Of a DNA stretch of 64,000 nt, positions 23,372-34,859 are shown one piece after another. How positions within the stretch are numbered: the first letter of the stretch is position 1; each line of letters begins with the position of its first letter. This DNA comes from Bombus terrestris. Taxonomy: Eukaryota > Arthropoda > Insecta > Hymenoptera > Apidae. A program made the translations under genes and the position numbers. The stretch is from the NCBI RefSeq assembly GCF_910591885.1, contig NC_063270.1, positions 1,240,001 through 1,304,000 on the forward strand, in the 5' to 3' direction. The notes beneath the pieces were generated by a model. That model was not told the origin of the DNA. It did not search any database and saw nothing but the letters and a program-made list of their open reading frames with translations.

Positions 23372-26300
23372 CTATGGCTATCGGTATGTGTATGTGTGCA
23401 CAGGTTGCATTGACCGTTACTGAACTTTGATGTGTTTCCTGCACAAAATTCACCTCCGAAGTCATAAATTAGCTACGGAGACCGATGCGTCTCTCCCTTT
23501 GGCCACCACCCTTGAAGCTGCACCAATACACCAAGCCCTCTGCGCTACTCGAGAGACCGTCAAAAGCAAGCAACCAGCACGTATCTACGACAGCTCCCTC
23601 GAAATTGTCCGAGCAGCCGAGAGAGCTCCGCCTGACCCGGTCCAGCCGCCTCGATCCAGGATAAACTCATTTTTCAACAGATCCTAGGAAGCGAACGGAA
23701 CCAACGAAAGCGTTCCTCCGTCCTTCCTTCCTCCTTCCTTCCGACCGCCTCTCTTCACAACTGAATATTTATCGGCGACGATGAACGACGGATCGGCCAG
23801 GTCTGTGTAGTTTGCATATGCCGTTAGAGAAGACTCTCGCGTAAACGGGCATCGACTATTTCGGGGGCTGCAACGTGTTGCAGTGACGGACACCGAGCCA
23901 ATGTCCCGGTTCGTCTGTTTAGAATTTCATATTTTACACGATGCGCCGCTTTGTAGCCGAACCAGACAAATTATTATCTCTATGTACTTTCATCTTTTGC
24001 TCCGATGCATTACATTTACACGGAATGGTATTCTGTTTCGGCCATTAGCTCTGTGATCGATAGAAATTTCTTTTTGTTCACGGTGATTATCAGAAATAGC
24101 AAAAGTTTTGTGAAACTATAATGCTTATAATAGATTGTAGAATAAAACTTGTAATTGTTCGAGTTACTAATATAGCACACATTCGTTAGAAAAGGAATAT
24201 CGACCAAAGGGTGTCCATGGATTTATGACTGCAACTCGATATAGAAATTGAAGAAGAAATTAAAATTGGAATAAAAATCCAGTGAATTTTTATGATTTCA
24301 GAATTCGTCGTTGTTTTCTGAATAAACACAGTGTTACGAAGCAACATCAACTGAAGCACGTCCATGCATTCTGCACGACAAATTTTTATTCCACCGCTTA
24401 AGGAGCAGTCCTGTCCTGCCAGATCAGAACTGCTTCATTTAGAATCTATTAAGTGGATTAAGATCTACCAATGAAATGGTCGTTTCACCTTCGTCTTCTT
24501 TTCCGTCCTTCTTCTCACCAACTGTTGGCAACTTCTACTTCTTCCAACTTCCTTCGAAAGTTCGCTGTGAAACTGCAGCCGAACACGAGAGGATTGCGTA
24601 GACGGAGGTTAAAATTGAAAATCAACGGGAAAATTTACACGAGGAAATGTAAAATCGCAAAGAAGGCGGAAATACGAGATCTATTAGCGGAGATAAACGA
24701 AGAGGAAATTATATAAGTTAAGGAATGACGGTCTTTGATCCAAAAATGCCCTCGTAAGGTGTTCTACGGTAAGCCAACACGGTTAATTGGAATAAGCGTA
24801 GATTTTCTATGAATCCTTGTTTTTCATTCTAAAATTCATCATCTGTGTTTTATCTCTGTCATTATCTGCTTTTTGAAAATATTTTTGTATATTAATATTT
24901 TATGTTTTCTATATATATTATTCATATATATATTCTAGTTATATGTAATTGCGGTATCAGTGAAATATCAGAAATACGGGTAATTCTATCATCGTAATAC
25001 TATCTTCATAAAGCTATTATCTCAGAAATAATAGATGTTCTAAAATTGACTAAATTTAACTTACTTCTAAATCGAAGAAAACAAGTAATTAGATAAAAGA
25101 AACTATTCTTAAAGTTCCAAAAGAAAATATAATAAATTAATATCGCATTTTATATCAGCAAATATCACATTCTTTGTGAAAAAAAATACTTCGAGGTATC
25201 AACACACTTTTGAATATTCGTAACACTTGTTGAACAAACTTCGAGCAAGTTGCTAATAGGAAATTATTAAAATCATTCGCGAAATATAAAACTCAATTAC
25301 ACAGAAAATTCGAATCGAGAACTAGTTCACGACATTCCGAACACGTGTCAGGAGAGTTTGGTACAACGTTTAAGAATGTTCTATATTCAACGCGTGAAAG
25401 GCTGAACATTAAAGACATTTAAATTCCTCCTTCGTTTTGCCTCGTCATTAAGAGATACGATTAGTATTTACACGCCATAAGCAGTCGCGCTCATCATATT
25501 TCTGCTAATTACCTTTAACCTTCACATAATCGTTGGAAATGTTGCAGTAAGTTTTCTTAAGTAAAGATCAAACACAGAACGAATCTAAAATTAAGAATAA
25601 ATTAATATTTTCTTTAATATCATTTATCGAGAAGCATCGCGTTTTTCGAAGTTGTGTATAACTTTCTTCTTACTAATTTTAAAATATAAGAGGAGAAATA
25701 ACGTTCATCCTTAAATATTAATAAATTTGAGATCTTATTATTTACGATCCACCCAGGAGCATCATTAATAAGCTTACTACTTTCATCTGGAACCATCGCA
25801 TAATCTTAATTCAATCAAGTTCTTTAACAGTATTAACAGTCGAAAATGCAGCCACAGCTGGTCAGACATCCTCTACCACCGATTATACCACTACTTCCCA
25901 ACAGGACGAACTTCCTAATAACTACGAAGGAAAAAGAAGAAGTCGAACGAGAAACTTCCAAAGCCGAATCTCTTCCACGTGAAACGTTAATGACTTGAAG
26001 AAACGTTCCCTATTATCACAGTCGAACGATAGAGCACACTAATTAACATGAATTACCATTATATCTAAACTTTCCACCCAATCCCATCAAATCGACCATA
26101 AAATCTACCCTATACGTCGTAACAAATGCAATTCCATTTTTAAAGCATCCAACGTTTCAAACATACATTCAGCGTACAATCTCTTTCAATATAAGACAAT
26201 CTTTAAATACAGGAAAGAAAGAAGGATTCATTGATAGATTTTTTAAAAAAAATCAGTACGTTCCTCTAGAAAAACGAGCGAGTTCCTCTAGAACAGCGTG

Positions 26301-26604
26301 CTCGCATCCTCGATCTTCGAGGAGGAGTGCTGAAGTCTTGCCCCAGCGATTCCCGATGTTCCTCCCCGCGCGGCCATCCTGGCCACGAATTTCTACGGGT
26401 TTTCCATCCCTCTCTTTATCTCGGTCGCTCGGTATCCCTGAACCTTGTCACTCTCTACTCGTCTGATTCGCGCACGCGTGCTTCCTGTTCCCCACTCTGG
26501 AAAGCTCGACGAGCAACTTTCCGGGAGGTAGCACGGGGAAAAGCTCCACGATCCACGCCTCCCACGGTAGGCTTACTTTCCTGTAACTTTTTGCCGTTGT
26601 TGCC

Positions 26605-26624
26605 GTCGACGTCGTCGTCGTCGT
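26605..26624. repeat. (GTC)n microsatellite
   Basis: GTCGAC followed by GTC triplets to about 26624, preceded by GTTGTTGCC-like triplets. The open frames over it on both strands are repeat-driven. Confidence 0.8.
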
Positions 26625-27863
26625 AGGTGGTCGTGGTCATACGTGCGCGCGCCCTGAGGAAAAACCTCTCTTCTCTCGACCGTGGCTGCCTCGAAAGAGC
26701 TTCCCTGCTCGCCAACCGCGTTTTTCCTCCTCCTTTTGCTTCTTTTGCCATCCGCTACCGCCTGCCCGTTCCCTCATCTACCTCTTTCACTATCTCTCTG
26801 TCTCTCTTTTTCTGGCTTTGCTCTTGCCCCTTTTTGTTTTTGGAAGCTTTTCTTTTTGTTCTTATTGTCGCTACGTTCTCAGCTATCACGAGCAATAAAC
26901 GTCCCAGCTCGTGAAATTACCCGGTAGACAACGCCACAGGGAAAAGATTTCCATGGAAGTATAGAAACTGGCAGACAATGTGTTGACCAATGGAAATGAG
27001 AATTGTCCACCAGTTGTTTAGTTTTGGAGAATCAGAGATACCGATGGAAGAATGATGGAAACGATATTCGATCGATTTTAGGTGGATCGAAGATAAATAA
27101 ATTTGGAGAAAAAAAATCAGAATTTTGCATAAGAATTTTGTTTAGAATCAAATTTTTCTACTTTCTACTCTCTACTAATAGAGCGTTTCGTGTAGGAAAA
27201 TTTCTCCTCATAATCATCTGAAGTTCTATTCGAAAAGGTTGCCAATGTGCATTGACTTTCTCGTAGGGAAACGCAGATAAGCACCGGTTGTGGACGTACA
27301 ATTATGCAAACACTGATCGAAAGTAGGAAAAATGCAGAAGAGAAATATGTTAATAGCCGAGAGTGAAATAAAACAACCGCCGGGACACTCGGCAAAGTTC
27401 AAAGTCTAAAGTTTGATCACCCCCCATTCCCCTGACCATATCGTCTATTACTACCCTCTCGTGAGACACTTCGTTATCTTTCTGAATCAACGATGTCACG
27501 TGGAAATGTCGCAACGTTTTATTCTACTGCAACAATTCCTTCTATTTAAAATAGTTCGTTTGAACTATTGTTCTATTATTAGTTTTATAAAACGTATTGA
27601 GAATTGTAGAAATCTCACTTTTTAAGATTTTTTTATAAGAAATTTACAACTTCAAAGGATAACATAGCTACAGTAAAATACCTCAATACATAGTGTGGCA
27701 TGTACCATTTATTTTTTTATTTTGATTCGTAAATACTTCGCTACATAAAGTCTATGAATAAAGCAACGCTTGTTATTATGATAATTGATGACTCGTGACT
27801 TACTATGTCTTCATTCTTAATTTACATAGTATAGAAAATGTTTTAAATACTATAACAAAAAAA

Positions 27864-27902
27864 ATATGCGTGCGTGCATACGTGTGCGCGCGCGCGCGTG
27901 TG
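27864..27902. repeat. 39-bp alternating purine/pyrimidine tract with (CG)n core (Z-DNA-prone)
   Basis: Strict purine/pyrimidine alternation runs from 27864 to 27902. The core at about 27886-27898 is pure CG dinucleotides, flanked by TG/CA steps. This is the strongest Z-DNA candidate in the window. It lies in otherwise AT-rich DNA, 117 bases upstream of the RNA hairpin at 28020-28097. Confidence 0.8.
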
Positions 27903-28019
27903 AGTGTGCAGGACCAGAAGAAAGCAACCGGCAACACGGGTAGCCCACAACTTATCATCAAAGTTAAGAATTTAACTTGGGCGTTATTTACTGCGGACCG
28001 AGTTACGAACTTCTGAGAT

Positions 28020-28097
28020 CACTTAGGTCGCTAAGTTGCTCATTGTGTTTGAAGAATAACTTAGCCGAACTACAATGAGTCGAACTTTGAGCGAGTG
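28020..28097 (+). ncRNA. Candidate pre-miRNA-like hairpin
   Basis: Paired segments from the outside inwards are: CAC 28020-28022 with GTG 28095-28097; TCGCT 28028-28032 with AGCGA 28090-28094; AGTT 28034-28037 with AACT 28083-28086; CTCATTGT 28039-28046 with ACAATGAG 28072-28079; GTTTG 28047-28051 with CGAAC 28066-28070 (one G-U on the RNA). The terminal loop is 14 bases. Internal loops are only 1-3 bases, apart from a 5-base bulge near the foot. Twenty-two pairs between 28028 and 28094 match the size and shape of a short insect microRNA precursor. I do not recognise a known microRNA sequence. A mutually exclusive 8-bp stem (GCTAAGTT 28030-28037 with AACTTAGC 28058-28065) is also possible. 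The strand is arbitrary, since the complement folds similarly. Confidence 0.3.
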
Positions 28098-31000
28098 GAA
28101 CAGCGAAACGCGTACACTCTTCCCGGAATGACGAATGGAAGCCTAGAGACATAGCTAGTTGCACGCTCCTTAAATCCTTTTGTTGCATCACTTTCTAAAT
28201 AACAACCTGAGCAACTTCGGAAAATTTAATTTCACTGGTCAAACACGATCGTACCTGTTCGCAGTTTGGAAACCGAAATAGAAAAAATGAGCCAGATTCA
28301 ATACGCGAACCTTTTCTGTGGACGATTGTATTATGTTTCAACCCTCTGACCAATTAATTCCGTGAAATGCACGATATTTTCTCGGCGATTGGGGCGCGAA
28401 AACACTGGGAAGCTGAAGATACATTTTTCAAAAACGCTCGGAAATCAATTCCGTCGAGCATTAATAGACCTGCTGGTTTTTAAAAAATTGCTGCTGGTTC
28501 GGATTGGAATGAAACTTTTGGAGGCATTCAACGATCGTCGAAATATTTATCCTGGTATATAACGCGTTTGATATCAGAAAGAATAGAACGTGTTTCGTAC
28601 AATATTTTAGTAATTCGTTTTGTATTTGTTATCATTGTATATTATAGAAATACAAATTACACAAATCTGGGATTACAGTATAATTATTATAAGCAATTCC
28701 CTGTGATTTAACACGAGCAACAAAAACGAACCATAATCAGCCACGTGAGGAAATATTCGAATTCCTTCAACAACACCGACGTAGTTTGGAAACTAAAAGA
28801 AACGAGTACAGTTTCACCGTCGTACTTAACGATCTAGGTTAATACTTCTCGCAACTTTTCGGGATTTCAACGGTCCGTGAGGAAAGAATACCAACGTGAG
28901 CGCCATAGTTGTTGAAACCAACCGCGTGGCTTAAACGTATAGGTAGTTTTAAACGTTTGAATAATTTCTGGTAAACCAAAAAGTTCATAAAAAATAATAC
29001 CATTTTTGTTGCTTAGATTGAATACTTTTAAAACATAATCATTGCATCTTGGTAATTTAAAGACAATTTAAGAAAGGTACATTTAAAAATTAGCGTTTCG
29101 ATGAATCTCACTCTTACAATATACAACAATTTTACTCTCTTTCCTAAAACACAAGACATCGAGAGATTAAATATATAATTATCACAAATGCAGCAGTATG
29201 GGGTAACCGATAGCCAGTAGTATTTTGTAAAAATATAAGACCATTCACGAAAGACAAGGAATCGGAATTCGAAATTCTATAAGGAAGTGACTGATCCAAT
29301 TTTCGAGGGCCATTTACAGTGAACTCTCGAGGTTAGCTACCAGACAAGACGAAATATGGCTAGATATAAGAAGGCAAACACAAACGACACGTGTAGATAT
29401 CCATACGTATTTGTACGTAAATACGGGAACTCATAGCGTTAGCTACTAGTGTAAACACCAAAGACAAAAGAAACGGAGAGAGATAGAGGCACAGAGAGAG
29501 CATATATCTGTCCTCCGTATATCTATCGCGGGGGAGAGAACGATGATCCCTGCTGGTCCGAGATATAGATCCATAGATTTGTTTTCTATCTCTGGCCATC
29601 CTTTCTATCGCCTTCAGGCGTCGAAGAAGTTCTTCGGGAAATCAAACTCGCAGATCTCCATTCGGAAATTTTTCCTTTGTCTCAAGAACCAACATCACTG
29701 TCGATTTTGTGGTGAAAGGAAAGCTTTCTGGAAGGTGACGGTTTGAGATCGAGGTTTGCATTTCAATTGATAAGAAAAAACGTTTTAAATGAACGGCTTA
29801 AATGAATCGATGAGTTAGTTGATAAAATTAACAAAATGGAAAAAGATCTTGTTTTAAAAGACATACGTTAGGTTTTTGATATAATGATCATAAAGGCTAC
29901 AAGTGATGATTGAATCTATTTTGTAGATAATAAGAATTTTTTGGAAAAAGAATCATACTTTCTTTGAAGCTCTGTTTTTGTTATCGATCCTTACTTTAAT
30001 ATTATTAAAATGAACATACACAGGGGAGATTTGTCACCACGCTGCACAAACATTTCAATTGGCACATCAAATATTCTATCAAATATTAAACCTATCAACG
30101 AGGAATTCAGATTAACATACCAAGAAAGACAGACATCAAAATACATAATGTCGAAAATGTCCGACAAGAATAACTGTCGCATATCGTTAAGGCGATTCTG
30201 GAATATTATAGGGATAAGGGATGACGAGATCGAAGGGTAAGAAAAGGACTGTCGACGGTCTTCTATCGATGCTCGGCATCACGATATTAATTGACGCAAG
30301 AAATTAGGTCCGCGATCCCTGGGAATGATTGATCGCGTAATGAGAAATCCCTAATAATGACCCTGCCGTTTTGGGGTAGGAAGAACGACGTAGGGCGGGG
30401 GATGGAAAGGTATTAAGAAACGACATTAGATTATAATTTATATTAAAATCTGTGCAAGGAGATAAAGAGAGGAGACACCCGCCAACGGTCGATCTCAACC
30501 CTTCGGCATTGGCGTAACGCCCGTCTCTAAGACAATGAGGATCGGCGTTAAACTTCTTGGAAGGGTGCAGGATCTTTGAATATACAACGCTTCGAGCTTT
30601 CTATGAAAATAGAAAATATTCAGTAACTTCGAGTTTACTACAGAATTCAAAACATCTAATAAATAATACCTAACTCCTAAAGGTATATTCTTATTTATTA
30701 CTCTTTCATTTCAAGTAAAAGAACATATTTTAGTTCTACTTTACGTAATATACTCTGTATATAATATTTTCTTAAATCTTTCCAAAATAATAATTATCAT
30801 GTGTACAGGATACCGTACTTGCGGAAGAGTATCTACGCTATTTGCTCCTATGCTAATAATAAAAGTATTTATTGAACATTTTGAAATCATGTTAACAAAA
30901 CCATGACGATAAATTATACGAGAACGTATAAGTGAAACAGAAGCTGGACCAATGATCGATCTAGGATCGCAAAAGAGGCATTTTAATTAGGCTTTACGCC

Positions 31001-32159
31001 TATGGAAAATAATCAAGGAGAGAGGCCAAGGGACGCTTTATGGCGGAGAAGAGAAAGAGAAGACGAACGTGGATCGCATGGAGCAGGCAGCGCGGCATAG
31101 TATTATACTGATGTAAAGATAGGGTAGGGGCAGCATGCTTAGATGTAATGGGGTAGAACTTCGGATTTATTCCAGTTACGACATTAAGCATGCAACAATA
31201 TATGTTCCTAGTAATGTTATGTTGAATCTGTTGAACTATCCATTAAGAATTAAATTCAGTTAGTTTAAAGTCAGTTTAAAGTTATATAACTTCGTGACCC
31301 ATATTTTCTATTTTATACGTTGAACACCTTTAACTCTTTCAGTGACATAGGGTCTTACTTTCTAAAACCTTATTTATAAAATCTATAATACTTCACTATA
31401 TAAAATAATAGAAAAACTGAAATAAGAATATCTACGTAAACGCAACAAGAGGAAAATATTATATGTACATCATACACGTGGATAAATGAATAGTAAAATT
31501 AAAAATTGGTGCACCGAAGAAACTCGACATGCATCGAAAATATTAAATTCAATATCGTATTACGATTATCGACTAATACCTTAACGATTCCCAGTTTCTA
31601 TACAGCACCGAACAAGTCAGAACTACTACAACCGACCCGTTCAAAGCGGACTAACGATTCACCCCGTTCTTCGGTTTGCCGTTACGTCGAGTCCAGCAGG
31701 TAGCGTTATCGACAAGACAGGAAGCGGAGATACTAAAAATACGCACAGCAGGTTTGAACGGCACCAAGACAAATATGTGTCAGACCAACGTGTTACACTT
31801 TCCCTGGTGGCATCTCATTCCCCACATCACAGAGCGTGTGAGAGGTGAAAGGAGGAGAAAGAGAGATAGAGAAGAGCAACTAACGGTTTAGGTTCTGTAA
31901 CGAGCACCAGTTCTCGGGGATCCCTCGTAGCCGATAATAAAATGCATGATTTACCTTTCCGTTTGCTCGAGCGGGTTGCGAAGCGCGCGTACGGCGCACG
32001 AAAGCGCAGCTATGGCAGCAATAGCGGCACGCCAAGCAAGAGAAATACACAACACGCTTTCATGCTAGAGAGGGAAAAACGCTGAAGGAAGGAGAGAAGA
32101 GAATACAACCCTCTTTACTCAACGGCACGACACGTTACGAAAGGCGACCCGCATTACAT
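28098..32159. other. Noncoding, largely AT-rich DNA
   Basis: No exon, RNA gene or mobile element is visible. Small palindromes occur, for example CGTATTT (29406-29412) with AAATACG (29419-29425). The open frames at about 29990-30240 on both strands overlap each other and have no domain. From about 31600 the base composition shifts toward the CpG-rich leader described next. Confidence 0.45.
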
Positions 32160-32718
32160 ACGAGCGACAGGACGACGCCATGAATTATAAAATGACGGTA
32201 AAAGCGAAAGTTTCCAGCGGTTTCGCGGATACTGAAGAGAAGGATAGAGACGAGAGAAGGCCACTAGCAACGTACAGGTCTGAGGCAGACTGTCAGCCAG
32301 CAAACCGACCAACCAGCCAGCCTCCTTCTAATTTAATGAAATAGCGAAGGGTTAGGCTCCTAGCAGATGAAGCACCGAGCAAATGTTTAGGCAAAGTAGC
32401 CGGTCTACATGACGTGCTCGCGAATGTGGAAGTGCAACGTTTACACGTTCAACCACGTCTTGTCGTATCGCCCTGCTCGAATTCAGCTCCCGCAACTACC
32501 TGTCTCTTCTTTCCTTTTCGTCCCTTCTACGTCCCCCTATTTCCCTTCGCGTTTCTCTTCGTTTCTCCTAGTGGTGTAGTAGTGAGTGTTACAGCGACAG
32601 TAACGCTAGACATTGCATCTATCCTCATCCATTCTTCGGGTTCTGGTCTTTGAACGCGTGTCTTACTCTTCGTTGGACACAAGTGTCTTCCTTCGTCGCA
32701 TGGAAGGAATCGATTAAA
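32160..32718 (+). promoter_or_regulatory. Putative promoter and 5' leader of the signal-peptide exon
   Basis: A CpG-rich stretch lies immediately upstream of the coding start at 32719. A TATA-like TATAAAA is at 32186-32192, and a pyrimidine-rich leader at about 32480-32570 is typical of 5' untranslated sequence. I see no perfect initiator 25-35 bases after the TATA-like element, so the transcription start is not fixed. In the reading frame of the exon no stop occurs between about 32650 and 32719, but the codon at 32650 is not ATG. The ATG at 32719 is preferred. Confidence 0.22.
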
Positions 32719-32873
32719 ATGGATGTGAAACGGTTTTTGGCGATAGTGATGCTGATGGCAGGGATGCTACGAGTCAGCCATGCTTCCTCGACAACCTATC
32801 CCACTGCCTCCGAGCGACGAACATGCAAATTCAGAACCGGTTACGCGAGCATTTTCACATCCGGAATGACGCG
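32719..32873 (+). CDS. Putative first coding exon with signal peptide; secreted or membrane protein, identity unknown
   Basis: The ATG at 32719 follows AAA (GATTAAAATGG), a good insect start context. The first 22 residues form a textbook signal peptide: a basic start (Lys4, Arg5), a hydrophobic core from about residue 6 to 17 (F-L-A-I-V-M-L-M-A-G-M-L), and a small-residue cleavage site V-S-H-A before Ser23. The following residues are rich in Ser/Thr, with a dibasic Arg-Arg at residues 33-34 and a single Cys at 36. The frame reaches a stop at 32875. A GTAACG donor-like sequence begins at 32874, so the exon may instead splice there in phase 2. The donor is mediocre. If unspliced, this would be a complete 52-residue secreted peptide. 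I do not recognise the family. In favour of a real exon are the signal peptide, the start context and the CpG-rich leader. Against it are its short length, the weak donor and the lack of any partner exon within view. Confidence 0.4.
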
Positions 32874-33311
32874 GTAACGAGAGAAATCCAACGAGACGTC
32901 TCCTGGATAATTTCCTTTCTGGGACGGATGAGAATGTTCCGCGCCCGCTTGTACGATTGTTCTCGCCACAGTAGAGTTGGGTATTCTTCGACATTCGAGT
33001 TAGGATTTTTATCACTTTATTAAATATATTCGTTACTATACTTCTTTTTTGTTTTGCGATTTTATGAGCTCAATCTGTCCATAATCTACTACAATCGAAG
33101 ATTAGAATAAAAAGACTTTAAAATTTAAAGAAATAATACAAAGTATATGTAAAATTATGAACTTTCTTGACAGTATCACACTGTGGCGATCGAATTCGTC
33201 AAACTATCGTCTTTCTCCAAGATTCTTAAAACCTCTCCATTACCTCCATCTCCCTAAAACAGGTAGTCTATATGTCTGCATGGACAATAATAAAACGGGA
33301 AGCACCAATGA

Positions 33312-33383
33312 CCATCAGGCAAGCATCGATATCTGATGGCAAAAACCACAGAAAAGTGTCGGTCATCGTGGATGCTTGTATGG
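33312..33383 (+). other. Weak hairpin, 8+4 bp
   Basis: CAAGCATC at 33320-33327 pairs with GATGCTTG at 33371-33378, and CCAT at 33312-33315 with ATGG at 33380-33383, leaving a 43-base loop with little further pairing. It could be a poor microRNA-precursor candidate. Much less convincing than the hairpin at 28020-28097. Confidence 0.2.
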
Positions 33384-34851
33384 ATCCAGCTTGAAGCAAG
33401 AGTCACAGTGGTAATCCTCGCGATATCGTCGCGAAGGTCCGACGAGGCGACGATGGAAACGAATAGAGAGGATGTCGGACGATGGTAGCAATCTGGAGGT
33501 ATTCCCCGGACAGTGAGGCGCGTGACACGGGGGTGAGAAGGCGCGATGACTATGCGATAGGCAAAGAGAGTGTCAGGCCTGAAGGAGTGTGAGGAAGCTT
33601 TGGTGGAAAGAGAAAGAGAGGAAGTACGAGGGGGAGACAGAGAGAGAGAAAGAGTGAGGTGGCGCAGTCGTGATTACAGTGCCGTGTATTCAAATGGTCA
33701 GTCGGACCCACACCAATCACAACGAGCAGCACCCCCGAGCATCCCCGATACCCTTGTCTAATGCCACAGGGACTAACGCCGATGTACAGGACAAATAGCG
33801 AAAGAGGGTTTGTGTGCGTGTGCCTACGCACCGATGCCGGCATCCTCTCCTCACACGTCGAATCGAGAAATGGTAATATGCAACTTGGCCGACAAGCTTC
33901 CCTCCGTCGACTGGAAAATTCGAAGGACCTCCCTAGAGATCGGCCTGCGAACGTTGCAGGACATCGAAAGACCCCGAGTCCTGTCCTTTCGTAATAACCG
34001 CAGCCTGTGCCGCGTGAACGTTCGTTCTCCCATTGAAAGACGCGCTAACGTGTTTCACGCGTATTGCGAATTTACTCCGCCGAAATTACATGTCATCGTG
34101 TCCATTCTGCCAAGATTCCTTAATTCTGAGTCGAGTTTACGTGGGTCGAGTTGGCGTAGTTCGTCAAGGTTTAGTGAAATGACTATAACAGTTCGAAGCA
34201 GGAGATTGTAGTCTGGGAGGTATTGTAGAATGTTTGAGTGAATGTAAATTCGTAAATTGTAGTATGAAACTTTGATCTTGTCGATATATGACATAATTTA
34301 TACGGCTTATACAAGAGAATAATTCAGACTTGTTTTTCAGCTAGTATCTAGCTTACTAACTACTTAGAAACAAATATTTTACGGAACTTCTTAGTCTTAA
34401 TACGTAAGACCTTGATTACAGTGGGTATGTGTCCTGGCTTCCTTCCAAAATCTTCAATGTCAATGGTGATTGTTTATCCAACCGTATAGAGAATCGGTGA
34501 TTTTGTAACCTCGGATCACGATAATTTCAAATCCTTACATATCTGATTCTTGATAATAACTCGAATATTATATAGTCTCTTAGATCTCGAGTCTTTTATC
34601 ATCAAATTCACTTAAGGCGTGGTTTACGAATACTTCGCACTCGACAAACATTATGTAAATTCAGCGATCATCGAACGCGAAAGATAACCTCCTTGTCGAC
34701 AGGCGTGATAACTTGCGGTAGGTAGACATGTAGGAAGACGAGAAGGAAGTGGAGAAGATGGCGAGAGGTCGTAGGACGACCCTAGTTAGTCCCGGGTCTA
34801 TGAATCGTTAATGCTAATCAGGATCGCCAGGACCGTGTGCTATGGACTAGG

Positions 34852-34859
34852 TGACGTCA
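34852..34859. promoter_or_regulatory. Perfect CRE site TGACGTCA
   Basis: A full palindromic cAMP-response element (CREB/ATF site) lies within a moderately CpG-rich segment at about 34680-34990. An 8-base site is expected about once in a window of this size by chance, so this is suggestive only. Confidence 0.2.

Larger units (their letters stand above)
22201..28019. other. Noncoding DNA with simple repeats
   Basis: CpG-rich parts lie at about 22210-22560, 22920-23240, 23500-23900 and 26280-26930. The long span from about 24730 to 26260 is AT-rich and shows nothing but scattered A/T runs. A Lys/Arg-rich 81-codon frame from an ATG at 24471 is the only open frame outside repeats with some protein-like character. 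It has no recognisable domain and I do not call it a gene. Confidence 0.45.

Noticed and set aside
24471..24716. 81-codon Lys/Arg-rich frame from an ATG
   Set aside because: No domain, no leader or splice signals, and the length is within what chance gives in 64 kb.
26682..26927. Frame that looks like a signal peptide with a leucine run
   Set aside because: The leucines come from a CTTCTT/CTCCTC pyrimidine tract, the frame does not start at ATG, and hydrophobicity continues past any cleavage site.
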